A stretch of 64,000 nt of DNA, taken from the NCBI GenBank assembly GCA_009929485.1, contig SAAJ01000001.1, positions 62,001 through 126,000 on the forward strand, in the 5' to 3' direction. A program made the translations under genes and the position numbers. The notes beneath the pieces are model-generated. The model saw only the letters and a program-made list of their open reading frames with translations. It was not told where the DNA came from and did no database searches. Positions 52,635 to 60,919 of this stretch are shown here, piece after piece; position 1 is the stretch's first letter, and every line of letters begins with the position of its first letter. This DNA comes from Negativicutes bacterium. GTDB lineage: Bacteria > Bacillota > Negativicutes > Anaeromusales > Anaeromusaceae.

Positions 52635-53863
52635 GCCGAAGCCTTGAAGAAAGAAAAGCGGTGTTGACGCTGCCGGAAGTCTATACGGCTGCTAGACGTC
52701 TTAAAGGCGTCATTCACCGGACGTTGCTGGACCATAGTCATACTTTCAGTTCCATTACAGGCTGCGAAACGTATTTGAAACTGGAAAACCTCCAGAAAAC
52801 AGGCTCTTTTAAAATTCGCGGCGCTTATAATAAAATTCAGACTCTCACTCCAGAGGAACGCGCTTGCGGCGTGATTGCGGCTTCCGCCGGCAATCATGCG
52901 CAAGGGGTAGCCTATGCGGCGGCTCAGGCCGGTATTCCATCGGTCATTGTCATGCCGGAGCATGCGCCATTAGCAAAAGTGGTAGCGACTAAAGGCTATG
53001 GCGCGGAAGTCGTATTGGCTGGAGCCACCTATGACGAATCCTATGAGCATGCTTGCCGCCTGCAGCGAGAGCGCGGGCTGGTATTTGTGCATGCGTTCAA
53101 TGATCCTTGCGTGATGGCTGGGCAGGGCACGATCGGTCTGGAAATTCTGGAGGATTTGCAGGACTTGGAGGCTATTGTGGTGCCTGTGGGCGGCGGCGGG
53201 CTTATTTCCGGTATCGCCCTGGCCGTGAAGCAGGTGGCGCCTCATGTCAAGGTGTATGGCGTCCAGGCCGCTGGCGCGCCGGCTATGCATTTGTCGAAAA
53301 GGGCCGGCTGCTATCAGACCACCGATTGTGCTGTAACTATTGCTGACGGTATTGCCGTGAAGCAGCCAGGCGATTTAACCTATGATATTGTTCAAAAGTA
53401 TGTAGACGACGTGGTTATCGTAGAAGACGAAGAGATTGCGGAAACAATTTTACTGTTGCTGGAGCGCTCCAAGTTGATGGTGGAAGGCGCCGGGGCCACT
53501 TCGTTAGCCGCGCTGCTGTTTCAGAAGCTGTCCTGCAAAGGAAAGGTTGCTGCTGTCCTTTCCGGCGGCAATATTGATGTGAATTTTATTTCTCAGATTA
53601 TTGAGCATGGTCTCGTTAAGTCGGGAAGGCGAGTGAAAATTTTGACTCGTATTGCTGATCGGCCAGGAGAGCTGAGCCGTTTGCTGGATCGCATTGCGCA
53701 GCTGCATGGTAATGTCATGCAAGTATTTCATGATCGTGCCGAGCGCTGTCTGCCTTTAGGACAAGCGGTGGTGGAGATCAGCTTGGAAACAAGAGATGAA
53801 GCGCACTGCCAAAGTATTTTGGAAGATTTAACCGCACGGGGTTATGAAGTAGAGCGGGATTGA
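52631..53863 (+). CDS. ilvA: Threonine ammonia-lyase
   Basis: A 410-residue PLP enzyme. Lys61 in TGSFKIRGAYNK is the cofactor lysine; SAGNHAQGVAYAA and PVGGGGLISG are the phosphate-binding elements. A single C-terminal ACT domain (about 330-408, VKILTRIADRPGELSRLLDRIAQ) suggests regulation, as in the catabolic/short TdcB-IlvA type. It turns threonine into 2-oxobutyrate and ammonia through an enamine that RidA clears. Start ATG overlaps the ridA stop. Confidence 0.95.
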   Translation: MSRSLEERKAVLTLPEVYTAARRLKGVIHRTLLDHSHTFSSITGCETYLKLENLQKTGSFKIRGAYNKIQTLTPEERACGVIAASAGNHAQGVAYAAAQAGIPSVIVMPEHAPLAKVVATKGYGAEVVLAGATYDESYEHACRLQRERGLVFVHAFNDPCVMAGQGTIGLEILEDLQDLEAIVVPVGGGGLISGIALAVKQVAPHVKVYGVQAAGAPAMHLSKRAGCYQTTDCAVTIADGIAVKQPGDLTYDIVQKYVDDVVIVEDEEIAETILLLLERSKLMVEGAGATSLAALLFQKLSCKGKVAAVLSGGNIDVNFISQIIEHGLVKSGRRVKILTRIADRPGELSRLLDRIAQLHGNVMQVFHDRAERCLPLGQAVVEISLETRDEAHCQSILEDLTARGYEVERD

Positions 53864-53909
53864 AAAAAGCCGGCAAGTACTCGTCAAAAGAGAACATGCC
53901 GGCTTTTTA
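53864..53909 (+). terminator. Terminator after ilvA
   Basis: AAAAAGCCGGCA/TGCCGGCTTTTT stem with a long loop and T tail. Confidence 0.88.
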
Positions 53910-53923
53910 AGGAGGATATAAAA

Positions 53924-55012
53924 TTGAAAATTCAACACATTCGTTTAGGAAAAGTGCGTATTCCTTTAAAAAAGCCTTTTAAAACCGCTTTGCGAGAAGT
54001 GTTTTTTGCCGAGGATATTATCGTGCAGGTTGTAGCGGATACTGGCGAAGTTGGCTTTGGCAATGCGCCGCCGACGCTGGTAATCACCGGAGACGGCCAA
54101 CAGTCGGTTGCGGCGGCAATTCAGGAAGTATTAGCTCCTAAATTGCTGGGTATGGATGTAGAGAATCTCGAAGGAATTATGACGACAATTCAAGGCGCGC
54201 TGCATCATAACTATTCGGCGAAAGCCGCTATGGACATCGCTGTGCATGATTTGTTCTGCAAACGTTATGGCATGCCGCTGCAGCGCTTTCTAGGAGGATA
54301 TCGTCAAAGCCTGCAGACGGATCTGACAATCAGCGTTAATGCGCCGGAAGAGATGGTGGAAGACTCTCTGGCTGCCGTTGCCGCAGGATATCGAGAACTG
54401 AAAATCAAGGTAGGTACCGATGCGGCGCTGGATTTGAAGCGAGTCCAAGCCATTCGTCAGGCTGTGGGGAGCGATATTCGTCTGCGCCTGGATGCAAACC
54501 AAGGTTGGAAAGCCAAAGAAGCGGTGAGGACCATTCGCTGCTTTGAGGATAAGGGCTTGGATATTGAACTTGTTGAGCAGCCAGTGGCGGCGTACGATTT
54601 TGCGGGGCTTAAATATGTTACTGAAAATGTAGAAACCAACATTATGGCGGACGAAGCGGCTTTTGGCCCGGTCGAGGTGTTTCAGCTATTGTCTATGCGG
54701 GCTTGCGATCTGATCAGCATTAAGCTGATGAAAGCCGGCGGCATTTATAATGCCGTAAAAATTCTTAATTTGGCCGAAACCATGGGCGTAGAGTGCATGA
54801 TGAGCTGCATGCTGGAAAGCAATGTAGGCATTACTGCTGCGGCCAGCTTGGCTGCCGCGAGAAAGAACATTACCAGGGCCGATTTGGATGCGGCGGTGCT
54901 GCTGGCGGAAGAGCCGGTAGTGGGCGGCGTCTCCTACGCTGGCAATCAAATTCTGCTCTCAGAGGCCTCTGGACTAGGAATTACGGAAGTTCTTGGCTGG
55001 GAAGAAATCTAA
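53924..55012 (+). CDS. Dipeptide epimerase, enolase superfamily (L-Ala-D/L-Glu epimerase type)
   Basis: A 362-residue muconate-lactonizing subgroup member. ELKIKVG near residue 165 has the first catalytic Lys. RLDANQGW, LVEQPV and MADEA give the Asp-Glu-Asp metal ligands. DLISIKLMKAGGI has the second Lys. These features and the length fit dipeptide epimerases used in murein peptide recycling; the exact dipeptide is not certain. It starts at TTG 53924 after AAGGAGG. Confidence 0.88.
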   Translation: MKIQHIRLGKVRIPLKKPFKTALREVFFAEDIIVQVVADTGEVGFGNAPPTLVITGDGQQSVAAAIQEVLAPKLLGMDVENLEGIMTTIQGALHHNYSAKAAMDIAVHDLFCKRYGMPLQRFLGGYRQSLQTDLTISVNAPEEMVEDSLAAVAAGYRELKIKVGTDAALDLKRVQAIRQAVGSDIRLRLDANQGWKAKEAVRTIRCFEDKGLDIELVEQPVAAYDFAGLKYVTENVETNIMADEAAFGPVEVFQLLSMRACDLISIKLMKAGGIYNAVKILNLAETMGVECMMSCMLESNVGITAAASLAAARKNITRADLDAAVLLAEEPVVGGVSYAGNQILLSEASGLGITEVLGWEEI

Positions 55013-55016
55013 AACA

Positions 55017-55709
55017 TTAATTGTCCAAGGCCAGTTCGGGAACCAAGATGTCCTTGAGGGCGTCGAAGGGGACGACAAAACGCAGGATGCCATCGCTGGC
55101 AGGACTGATTTCACAAGGTTCGTAGTAAAGCACAAGCCCTTCGGGGGTCAAGTAGAAAGACTTTTGATTGGTTATTCCCCGGAAGTCCCAGTGCGAGCCG
55201 CTGCGTCGGTTAATGTCGTCCCGAATCCATTGTTCGAGACGGTCACGATAGGCGGCTTGGGGAATAAATAAATCTTTTAATTCTAAAACCTGCCCGTTTT
55301 GATAGCGCAAGGTCATGGTATGAAACTTAACCAGGTCAGGAGAAGCGTCAAAAATTGCGTAGCTTTTTTGGGTAAGGCTAAGTAAATCGGCGCCATTATA
55401 GGCTACATAGTATTCCGAGAAAAAATGGCTGCGTTGGTTGTATTCCAAAGGAAGCTGGCCGTCGGCGGTCATGCGGTGGATTTCCAACTGATACTCTTCC
55501 CAGTCTTTTTGTACTTCCAGCAGCAGCAATTGGTTGATTTGAAATTCCAGCTTAGGCCGCTGGGTTCGCTGCAGCTGAGGGATGAAAGCGCTGCCTTTTG
55601 GGGTTTCGGCGAAAGCTTGAGGAACGACTTGAAAGAAAGCGTCGGCCTTCGTTGCAGGGAATACGCTCAGACAGGCAAGCAGTAAAAAAGCAAAGCAGGC
55701 TTGTTTCAT
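55017..55709 (-). CDS. Secreted DUF3298-like protein
   Basis: A 230-residue protein with a signal peptide (MKQACFAFLLLACLSVFPATKADA). Residues 50-220 resemble DUF4163/DUF3298 (NQRSHFFSEYYVAYNGADLLSLTQKSYAIFD, LRYQNGQVLELKDLF, FYLTPEGLVLYYEPCEISPASDGILRFVVPFDALKDIL), a fold also found in RsiV-like and peptidoglycan-linked proteins. Function unknown. ATG 55709 follows AAAGGAGG. It is convergent with the epimerase and divergent from nadA. Confidence 0.85.
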   Translation of the reverse strand: MKQACFAFLLLACLSVFPATKADAFFQVVPQAFAETPKGSAFIPQLQRTQRPKLEFQINQLLLLEVQKDWEEYQLEIHRMTADGQLPLEYNQRSHFFSEYYVAYNGADLLSLTQKSYAIFDASPDLVKFHTMTLRYQNGQVLELKDLFIPQAAYRDRLEQWIRDDINRRSGSHWDFRGITNQKSFYLTPEGLVLYYEPCEISPASDGILRFVVPFDALKDILVPELALDN

Positions 55710-55835
55710 CAGGGGACCTCCTTTGTAGTCAGTTCTTGTTGGAGTAATTCGCTGTTTGTATCTTAAAACCTGCTGATATAGGAAAAGAGGACGAACAAGA
55801 AAACTGGCGTAACAGAACACAGAGAAAACCAATAA

Positions 55836-55875
55836 ATTATAAAAGCTTGCTTCTTGGAAAGCAAGCTTTTATAAT
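55836..55875. promoter_or_regulatory. Symmetric bidirectional promoter between the DUF3298 gene and nadA
   Basis: A perfect 16-base-pair inverted repeat (55837-55852 with 55859-55874, loop of six). The plus strand has TTGCTT at 55847 and TATAAT at 55870 with 17 bp between. The minus strand has the same boxes, TATAAT at 55841-55836 and TTGCTT at 55864-55859, also with 17 bp. The arms thus form two identical overlapping promoters that fire in opposite directions. Confidence 0.65.
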
Positions 55876-55885
55876 AAGAAACAAT

Positions 55886-55909
55886 GACAAGACAAGTGAC
55901 AAGACATAA
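55886..55909 (+). promoter_or_regulatory. Tandem GACAAGACA repeats in the nadA leader
   Basis: GACAAGACAAGT followed at once by GACAAGACATAA, a 12-base period repeated twice, between the promoter and the nadA ribosome site. It may be a binding site for a NAD-synthesis regulator, but I cannot name one. Confidence 0.35.
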
Positions 55910-55933
55910 AGGAAATGAAGGAAGGGCAAAAAA

Positions 55934-56839
55934 ATGGAGGCTATAGTTCAAGAAATCCAGGACCTGAAAAAACAGAGGCAGGCAATCATTTTAGCGCACT
56001 ATTATCAATGGCCGGAAGTGCAGGATGTAGCTGATATAGTTGGCGACTCACTGGAATTGGCCAAGGCTGCCGCTAGGACCGAGGCGGAGGTTATTGTCCT
56101 TTGTGGTGTGCATTTTATGGCGGAGAGCGCCGCCTTATTAGCACCGGAGAAAACGGTGCTTTTGCCTGAATCGAGCGCAGGCTGCCCGATGGCGGACATG
56201 GTTGGAGAGGAACAACTGGTTCAATGGAAAGAAGCGCATCCGCAGGCGAAGGTGGTTGCCTATGTCAATACTTCGGCTGTGGTGAAGGCGCTGAGCGATG
56301 TGTGCTGTACTTCGGCTAATGCGGTGCAGGTAGTTGCTTCTTTGCCCAAAGAAGAGAAAGTTTTGTTTTTACCAGATCGTAACTTGGGTGCATATGTCGC
56401 GGCGCAGACAGGACGCGAACTTGAATTGTGGCCAGGCTGGTGCAACACCCATGCAAAAGTGCGCATGGGCGATCTGCAGGCGGCGAAAAAGGCATATCCC
56501 CAGGCATTGGTGTTGGCACATCCGGAATGCCGCCCAGAGGTGCTGGCGGCAGCTGACCAGATAACAAGTACGGCAGGCATGATTCGTTTTGCAGAAAACA
56601 GCACGGCGGAAGAATTTTTGATTGTGACCGAAGAAGGGGTGCTGCACCGCCTGCAGCAAGCGTGCCCAGAAAAAAAGTTTTATTTAGCTACGTCTAAGCT
56701 TTTTTGCCCTAATATGAAAAAGACCTCGCTGCGTTCTGTGCGGGCGGCTTTGAAAAATATGAAGCCCGCGGTAGCGGTAACTCCTGCAGTGCGTCAGCTG
56801 GCGCTGCAGAGCTTGCAGCGTATGTTGGAGTTGAGCTGA
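55934..56839 (+). CDS. nadA: Quinolinate synthase
   Basis: A 301-residue NadA. AIILAHYYQWPEVQDVADIVGDSLELA is the N-terminal signature. Cys in VVLCGVHFMAESAA, DVCCTSANAV, HPECRPEV and LFCPNMKKTSL include the three [4Fe-4S] ligands. It condenses iminoaspartate with dihydroxyacetone phosphate. It is first in nadA-nadB-nadC and ends one base before nadB. Confidence 0.97.
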   Translation: MEAIVQEIQDLKKQRQAIILAHYYQWPEVQDVADIVGDSLELAKAAARTEAEVIVLCGVHFMAESAALLAPEKTVLLPESSAGCPMADMVGEEQLVQWKEAHPQAKVVAYVNTSAVVKALSDVCCTSANAVQVVASLPKEEKVLFLPDRNLGAYVAAQTGRELELWPGWCNTHAKVRMGDLQAAKKAYPQALVLAHPECRPEVLAAADQITSTAGMIRFAENSTAEEFLIVTEEGVLHRLQQACPEKKFYLATSKLFCPNMKKTSLRSVRAALKNMKPAVAVTPAVRQLALQSLQRMLELS

Positions 56840-56840
56840 G

Positions 56841-58442
56841 ATGAACAGACGTTATTTGCGGAATTTTGACACGACACAGCTTGACTGTCTGAAAACTCCT
56901 TGCCTGATCGTAGGGGCTGGCGTAGCAGGACTTTGGACGGCATTGAAGCTGGCCCGCAGCGGTTGTCGGGTCATGCTTATGGCTAAAGGGGAAGTAACTG
57001 ACAGCAACAGTCATCATGCACAGGGAGGCATTGCGGCTGCTGTGGGGGCAGACGATTTTCCGGAACTGCATAATCAAGACACCTTGGCGGCTGGCGGCGA
57101 TTTGTGCAATAAAACAGTGGCCCAGTTAGTGACGGACCAGGGGCCGGAAGCGATTGCGGCGTTAGCTGCGGCCGGGGTTGCTTTTGATGCCAACCAGAAT
57201 GGCTGGCGTCTGGGGCGGGAAGGCGGGCATCGGCGTCACCGGATTATGCACATTGATGGAGATGCTACAGGGGCTGGCATTGTGCGAGCTTTGTGGCAGC
57301 GTGTGCAGAAAGAGCCGCTCATTCAGGTACGCACACAGTGCATGGCTCTTGATTTATTGGTGACTGACGGGCGTTGCCGCGGTGTTTTAGCACAAGCAGG
57401 CCCAATGGGCGAAATGCTGACGGTGGCCGCAGGAGTGACTATTTTAGCAACCGGCGGCGCAGGGCAGCTTTACCGGTATACTACCAATCCTGAAGGAGCT
57501 ACCGGAGACGGCGTGGCGATGGCCTATCGAGCAGGTGTGTGTTTGAAGGATTTGGAGTTCATGCAGTTTCATCCCACGGCGCTTGCGGTTCCGGGGCTGC
57601 CGTCCTTTCTCATCTCAGAAGCGGTACGTGGTGAAGGGGCGCCGCTCCTTGATGGCAAAAGGGACCGGTTTATGCTGCAAGAGCATGCTTTGGGCGAGCT
57701 GGCCCCGCGGGATATTGTGGCGCGAGCCATTTATCGCCGTTGCAAGAAAAAGCAGGATGTAGTTTTGGACACGACGCAAGTAAGTGGTTTTTCGGTTCGA
57801 TTTCCTGGTATTTATGCGGCTTGTCGTCGCTTAGGATTGGATCCTTGCCAAGAGTCCTTGCCGGTTGCACCGGCGGCGCATTACTGGATGGGTGGGATTC
57901 GCATTGATTTGCAGGGCAAGACGAGCCTGCCTGGACTATATGCCTGCGGCGAAGCAGCTTGCAGCGGGTTGCACGGCGCCAATCGCTTAGCCAGTAATTC
58001 GCTGCTGGAAGGGATCGTCTTGGGCGGCCGCGTGGCGGCCGCGGCCGCCTGGGAAGCACGGCGTCCTATCGTTAGGGCCGCTCTTGCGTATCGGCAGGAG
58101 CGGCCTGCACTGGCAGACTCCCTGGTCTGGAGAGAGCAAATCAGCGCGTGTATGGAAAGCCATGCCGGCGTGGAACGAGAAAAAAGCTCACTTTCTTCAG
58201 GCTTGCAGTGGTTTATGAGCAATGCCGTTAGTTTGGATGCAGCAGAGCCGTTAACTGTGGAAGATGCAGAAACTTGCAATCTCTTTACCCTTGGCCGCCT
58301 AGTGGTGCAAGCCGCCCTGTGGCGTAAGGAAAGCCGAGGCTGTCATTATCGCTTGGATTTTGAGGAGAAAAAAGCTGTAGGAAAGCACCAGGTTGTGAAG
58401 TGGCGTCGCAAAGGAGGGAAAATATGCAAAAATTGCAATTGA
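56841..58442 (+). CDS. nadB: L-aspartate oxidase
   Basis: A 533-residue flavoprotein. The FAD-binding CLIVGAGVAGLWTALKLARSG, SHHAQGGIAAA, and HRIMHIDGDATGAGIV and EFMQFHPTAL motifs match NadB. The catalytic Arg of this family lies in RGEGAPLLD. It oxidises aspartate to iminoaspartate, handed to NadA. In anaerobes fumarate probably serves as electron acceptor. The end overlaps nadC by 19 bases. Confidence 0.96.
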   Translation: MNRRYLRNFDTTQLDCLKTPCLIVGAGVAGLWTALKLARSGCRVMLMAKGEVTDSNSHHAQGGIAAAVGADDFPELHNQDTLAAGGDLCNKTVAQLVTDQGPEAIAALAAAGVAFDANQNGWRLGREGGHRRHRIMHIDGDATGAGIVRALWQRVQKEPLIQVRTQCMALDLLVTDGRCRGVLAQAGPMGEMLTVAAGVTILATGGAGQLYRYTTNPEGATGDGVAMAYRAGVCLKDLEFMQFHPTALAVPGLPSFLISEAVRGEGAPLLDGKRDRFMLQEHALGELAPRDIVARAIYRRCKKKQDVVLDTTQVSGFSVRFPGIYAACRRLGLDPCQESLPVAPAAHYWMGGIRIDLQGKTSLPGLYACGEAACSGLHGANRLASNSLLEGIVLGGRVAAAAAWEARRPIVRAALAYRQERPALADSLVWREQISACMESHAGVEREKSSLSSGLQWFMSNAVSLDAAEPLTVEDAETCNLFTLGRLVVQAALWRKESRGCHYRLDFEEKKAVGKHQVVKWRRKGGKICKNCN

Positions 58443-59266
58443 GAAGTATGCTGCAGGTGTGGCTGGAAGAAGATTTGGGCAGTGGTGATATAACTTCGGA
58501 ACTCTTGGTTGCCGGACAGCAGGTAACCGCCATTATTCATGCGAAAGAGTCGGGGGTAATTGCCGGTTTGGAAGCGGCAGCAGAAGTTTTTCGTTTGCTG
58601 GATCCGGAAGTGCAGTTCCGGTGTTTAGTGTCCGATGGCGAGGAGGTGCAGGCAGGTGCGTTGTTGGCGGAAATTTCAGGGAGCGCTCGGGCTTTACTGA
58701 GCGGTGAGAGGCTGGCGCTTAACCTGTTGCAGCATTTGAGCGGCATTGCGACAAAAACAGCGCGGTGGCAGAAACTTCTGCATGGGACAAAGGCGCGCTT
58801 GACGGATACGAGAAAAACGCTGCCAGGATTGCGCCAACTGCAAAAACAGGCGGTGCGTCTTGGTGGTGGGGCCAATCACCGAATGGGGTTATTTGACGGG
58901 GTGCTGATTAAAGACAATCATATCAAAATCGCCGGTGGTGTTGCCAAAGCAGTGCGTTTGGCTAAGGCGGGAGCTCCACATACCTTGAAAGTGGAGGTGG
59001 AAGTGGAAGATCTGGCAGGCCTGGACGAGGCTTTGAGCGCCGGTGCGGACATTATTATGCTCGATAATATGGGAGATGCAATGATGATTGAAGCGGTGCG
59101 TCTGGCTAAGGGCAGGGCGATCTTAGAAGCCTCTGGCGGTTTGAGTGAAGAGCGCTTGGCGGCAGTAGCGGCAACCGGGGTGGATTTTATCTCAGCAGGA
59201 GCTTTGACGCACAGTGTGCAGGCCTTGGATATCAGCATGGACATTGGTACTCCTAAAAGTAAATAG
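58424..59266 (+). CDS. nadC: Nicotinate-nucleotide pyrophosphorylase (carboxylating)
   Basis: A 280-residue quinolinate phosphoribosyltransferase. EEDLGSGDITSELL, LSGERLALNLLQHLSGIATKTA, TRKTLPGLR and RLGGGANHRMGLFDGVLIKDNH contain the quinolinate- and PRPP-binding Arg, Lys and His residues. ATG 58424 follows AAAGGAGG. It completes de novo synthesis of nicotinate mononucleotide. A terminator follows. Confidence 0.97.
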   Translation: MQKLQLRSMLQVWLEEDLGSGDITSELLVAGQQVTAIIHAKESGVIAGLEAAAEVFRLLDPEVQFRCLVSDGEEVQAGALLAEISGSARALLSGERLALNLLQHLSGIATKTARWQKLLHGTKARLTDTRKTLPGLRQLQKQAVRLGGGANHRMGLFDGVLIKDNHIKIAGGVAKAVRLAKAGAPHTLKVEVEVEDLAGLDEALSAGADIIMLDNMGDAMMIEAVRLAKGRAILEASGGLSEERLAAVAATGVDFISAGALTHSVQALDISMDIGTPKSK

Positions 59267-59267
59267 T

Positions 59268-59316
59268 AAAAGCCCGCCTGGACGCTGCGTTGCGCATGGT
59301 CCAAGCGGGCTTTTTA
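59268..59316 (+). terminator. Terminator of the nadABC operon
   Basis: AAAAGCCCGC/GCGGGCTTTT stem with a long loop and T tail. Confidence 0.88.
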
Positions 59317-59356
59317 CATAGAAATCTTTTATATACCAGAAATTATATTATATTTC

Positions 59357-59414
59357 ATGTCTTTCTCTGGTTTACTCTGGCTTCTCTCAGTTACTCTGCG
59401 TCCCGTTCCTGTCC
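59357..59414. repeat. GAGTAA-rich low-complexity element after nadC
   Basis: On the minus strand CAGAGTAACTGAGAGAAGCC then AGAGTAAACCAGAGAAAG, an imperfect internal repeat of CAGAGTAA. It resembles the purine-rich repeats elsewhere in style but does not align with them well. Confidence 0.4.
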
Positions 59415-60707
59415 TCAGCGGCAGATTTTCCCTAGCGAGTCGTCCAGGGCGTCGAGAAGTCGGGCGAGGTCGCTTTCTTCGATAACCAGAGGGGGCTGGA
59501 AGGCCAGTACATTGCGGCCCGGGCCGTTTTTGCCAACCAAGAAGCCTTTGTTTTTGAGGTCCTCTAAAATAGCGTCCACCCAGTCGCTGGCGGCAGAGCC
59601 GTCAGGCAGGATGATTTCTGCGCCCAGCATCAAGCCCAAGCCGCGTACATCGCCGATGGCGGGATGGCGCTGCTGCAGCTCTTGGAGTCCTTTTTTTAGG
59701 TAAGTGCCAAGCTTGGCGGCGCGTTCAGGAAGGTTGTGCTCCTTGAGATAGCGCAAGGTAGCCAACGAAGCCGTGGCAGTCACGGGATTGCCTCCTAGCG
59801 TGGAGGCGCCGGGGCGGGTATAGCTGTCGGCGACAGCGGCGGTAGCAGTGAAGGCTCCCACAGGAGTGCCGTTGCCCAGCGCTTTCGCCATGGTCATAAT
59901 ATCCGGATTAATGCCATAGTGCTCGCAGGCAAACCATTTGCCAGTGCGGCCAAAACCGGTTTGCACTTCATCCATGACAAGAAGAATGCCGTAATGGTCC
60001 AGAATTTCCTTAACGCGCTGGAAATATCCGGCAGGCGGCGTGATGATGCCGCCGTTGCCCTGGATGGGTTCGGCGAAGAAGGCGGCGACTTGTCCGGACG
60101 TGGAAAACTTGATGACATTTTCTATCTCGTCAGCGCAGGCCAGATTGCATTCGGGATGGCGCTTGCCTAAAGGACAGCGGTAGCAATAGGCGTTAGGCGC
60201 AAAATGGATGCCCCCCACAGGGGAAGGATCAGTACGCCACATGCCGATGCCGGTAAGACTCATGGTCAGCTTTGTGCGGCCGTGAAGGCCTTGCCGCAGG
60301 GCGATGAATTCATGGTGTTTTGTATGTAGGGTTGCCAACAGAGCGGCGCCTTCATTGGCTTCCGTGCCGGAGGAACAAAAGAAAGTCTTTTGCAATTCCC
60401 CAGGCGTTACTTGCGCCAAGGACTCCGCTAAATTGACAATAGGCTCGGTAAGATAAATGGTACAGGTATGCTGGAGCGTTTCCACCTGCTTGCAGATTTC
60501 TTTGGTGATGTCCGGATTGCAGTGGCCGCAGTTAACAACAGAGACTCCGGCAAAACAATCCAAGTATTCTTTACCGTTTTGGTCATAAAGATGCTGCATG
60601 CTGCCACGTACCAGCTGCATGGGCTCCTGGAAAAAATGGTAGACACAGGGAATCATATATTCTTTCTTCTTGCGAAGAATCTCCTCAGGACCGATGAACT
60701 GACTCAT
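59415..60707 (-). CDS. Class III PLP-dependent aminotransferase
   Basis: A 430-residue aminotransferase. FFCSSGTEANEGAALLA binds PLP phosphate, LVMDEVQTGFGRTGK has the Asp for the pyridine nitrogen, and MTMAKALGNGTPVGAF has the Schiff-base Lys. A cysteine-rich stretch (CYRCPLGKRHPECNLACADEIE) matches the AGXT2/alanine-glyoxylate-like branch. Substrates may be beta-alanine, 4-aminobutyrate or alanine-glyoxylate; sequence does not decide. AAAGGTGG precedes its ATG. Confidence 0.88.
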   Translation of the reverse strand: MSQFIGPEEILRKKKEYMIPCVYHFFQEPMQLVRGSMQHLYDQNGKEYLDCFAGVSVVNCGHCNPDITKEICKQVETLQHTCTIYLTEPIVNLAESLAQVTPGELQKTFFCSSGTEANEGAALLATLHTKHHEFIALRQGLHGRTKLTMSLTGIGMWRTDPSPVGGIHFAPNAYCYRCPLGKRHPECNLACADEIENVIKFSTSGQVAAFFAEPIQGNGGIITPPAGYFQRVKEILDHYGILLVMDEVQTGFGRTGKWFACEHYGINPDIMTMAKALGNGTPVGAFTATAAVADSYTRPGASTLGGNPVTATASLATLRYLKEHNLPERAAKLGTYLKKGLQELQQRHPAIGDVRGLGLMLGAEIILPDGSAASDWVDAILEDLKNKGFLVGKNGPGRNVLAFQPPLVIEESDLARLLDALDDSLGKICR

Positions 60708-60810
60708 AAAATAACCACCTTTCTTTTAAGGAACCACTACTTTATTCGCAGCTCACGCTAAAACGGCCTTGATTCGGCGCTCTCATGAAAGCCGTGGGTT
60801 TATGTACGGC

Positions 60811-60839
60811 AGCCGACCCGTAAACGGGCCGGCTTCTTT
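60811..60839. other. GC-rich nested hairpin downstream of the U32 gene
   Basis: GCCG-a-CCCGT/ACGGG-c-CGGC, preceded by a second short hairpin (GCCGT/ACGGC). It lies between the U32 stop and the aminotransferase start and could end or protect the U32 transcript. There is no T run on the minus strand. Confidence 0.35.
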
Positions 60840-60856
60840 GGTTATATATCTTTCAC

Positions 60857-60901
60857 AACCCTCATTCGTGCCCTCCGATTACTCCCTTTACTCTTGTTTA
60901 A
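60857..60901 (-). repeat. Purine-rich intergenic repeat, copy 4
   Basis: A 45-base element starting AACCCTCATTCG on the plus strand and ending TTACTCTTGTTTAA, 39 of 45 bases identical to the copy at 52167. It sits directly after the end of the U32 peptidase gene. Confidence 0.75.
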
Positions 60902-60919
60902 AGACTCGTTCCTCTGACT

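Noticed and set aside
60769-60850. Group II intron or IStron-like remnant suggested by AGCCGTG...TGTACGG
   Set aside because: Only a short hairpin resembles intron sequence; domain V and an intron-encoded protein are missing.
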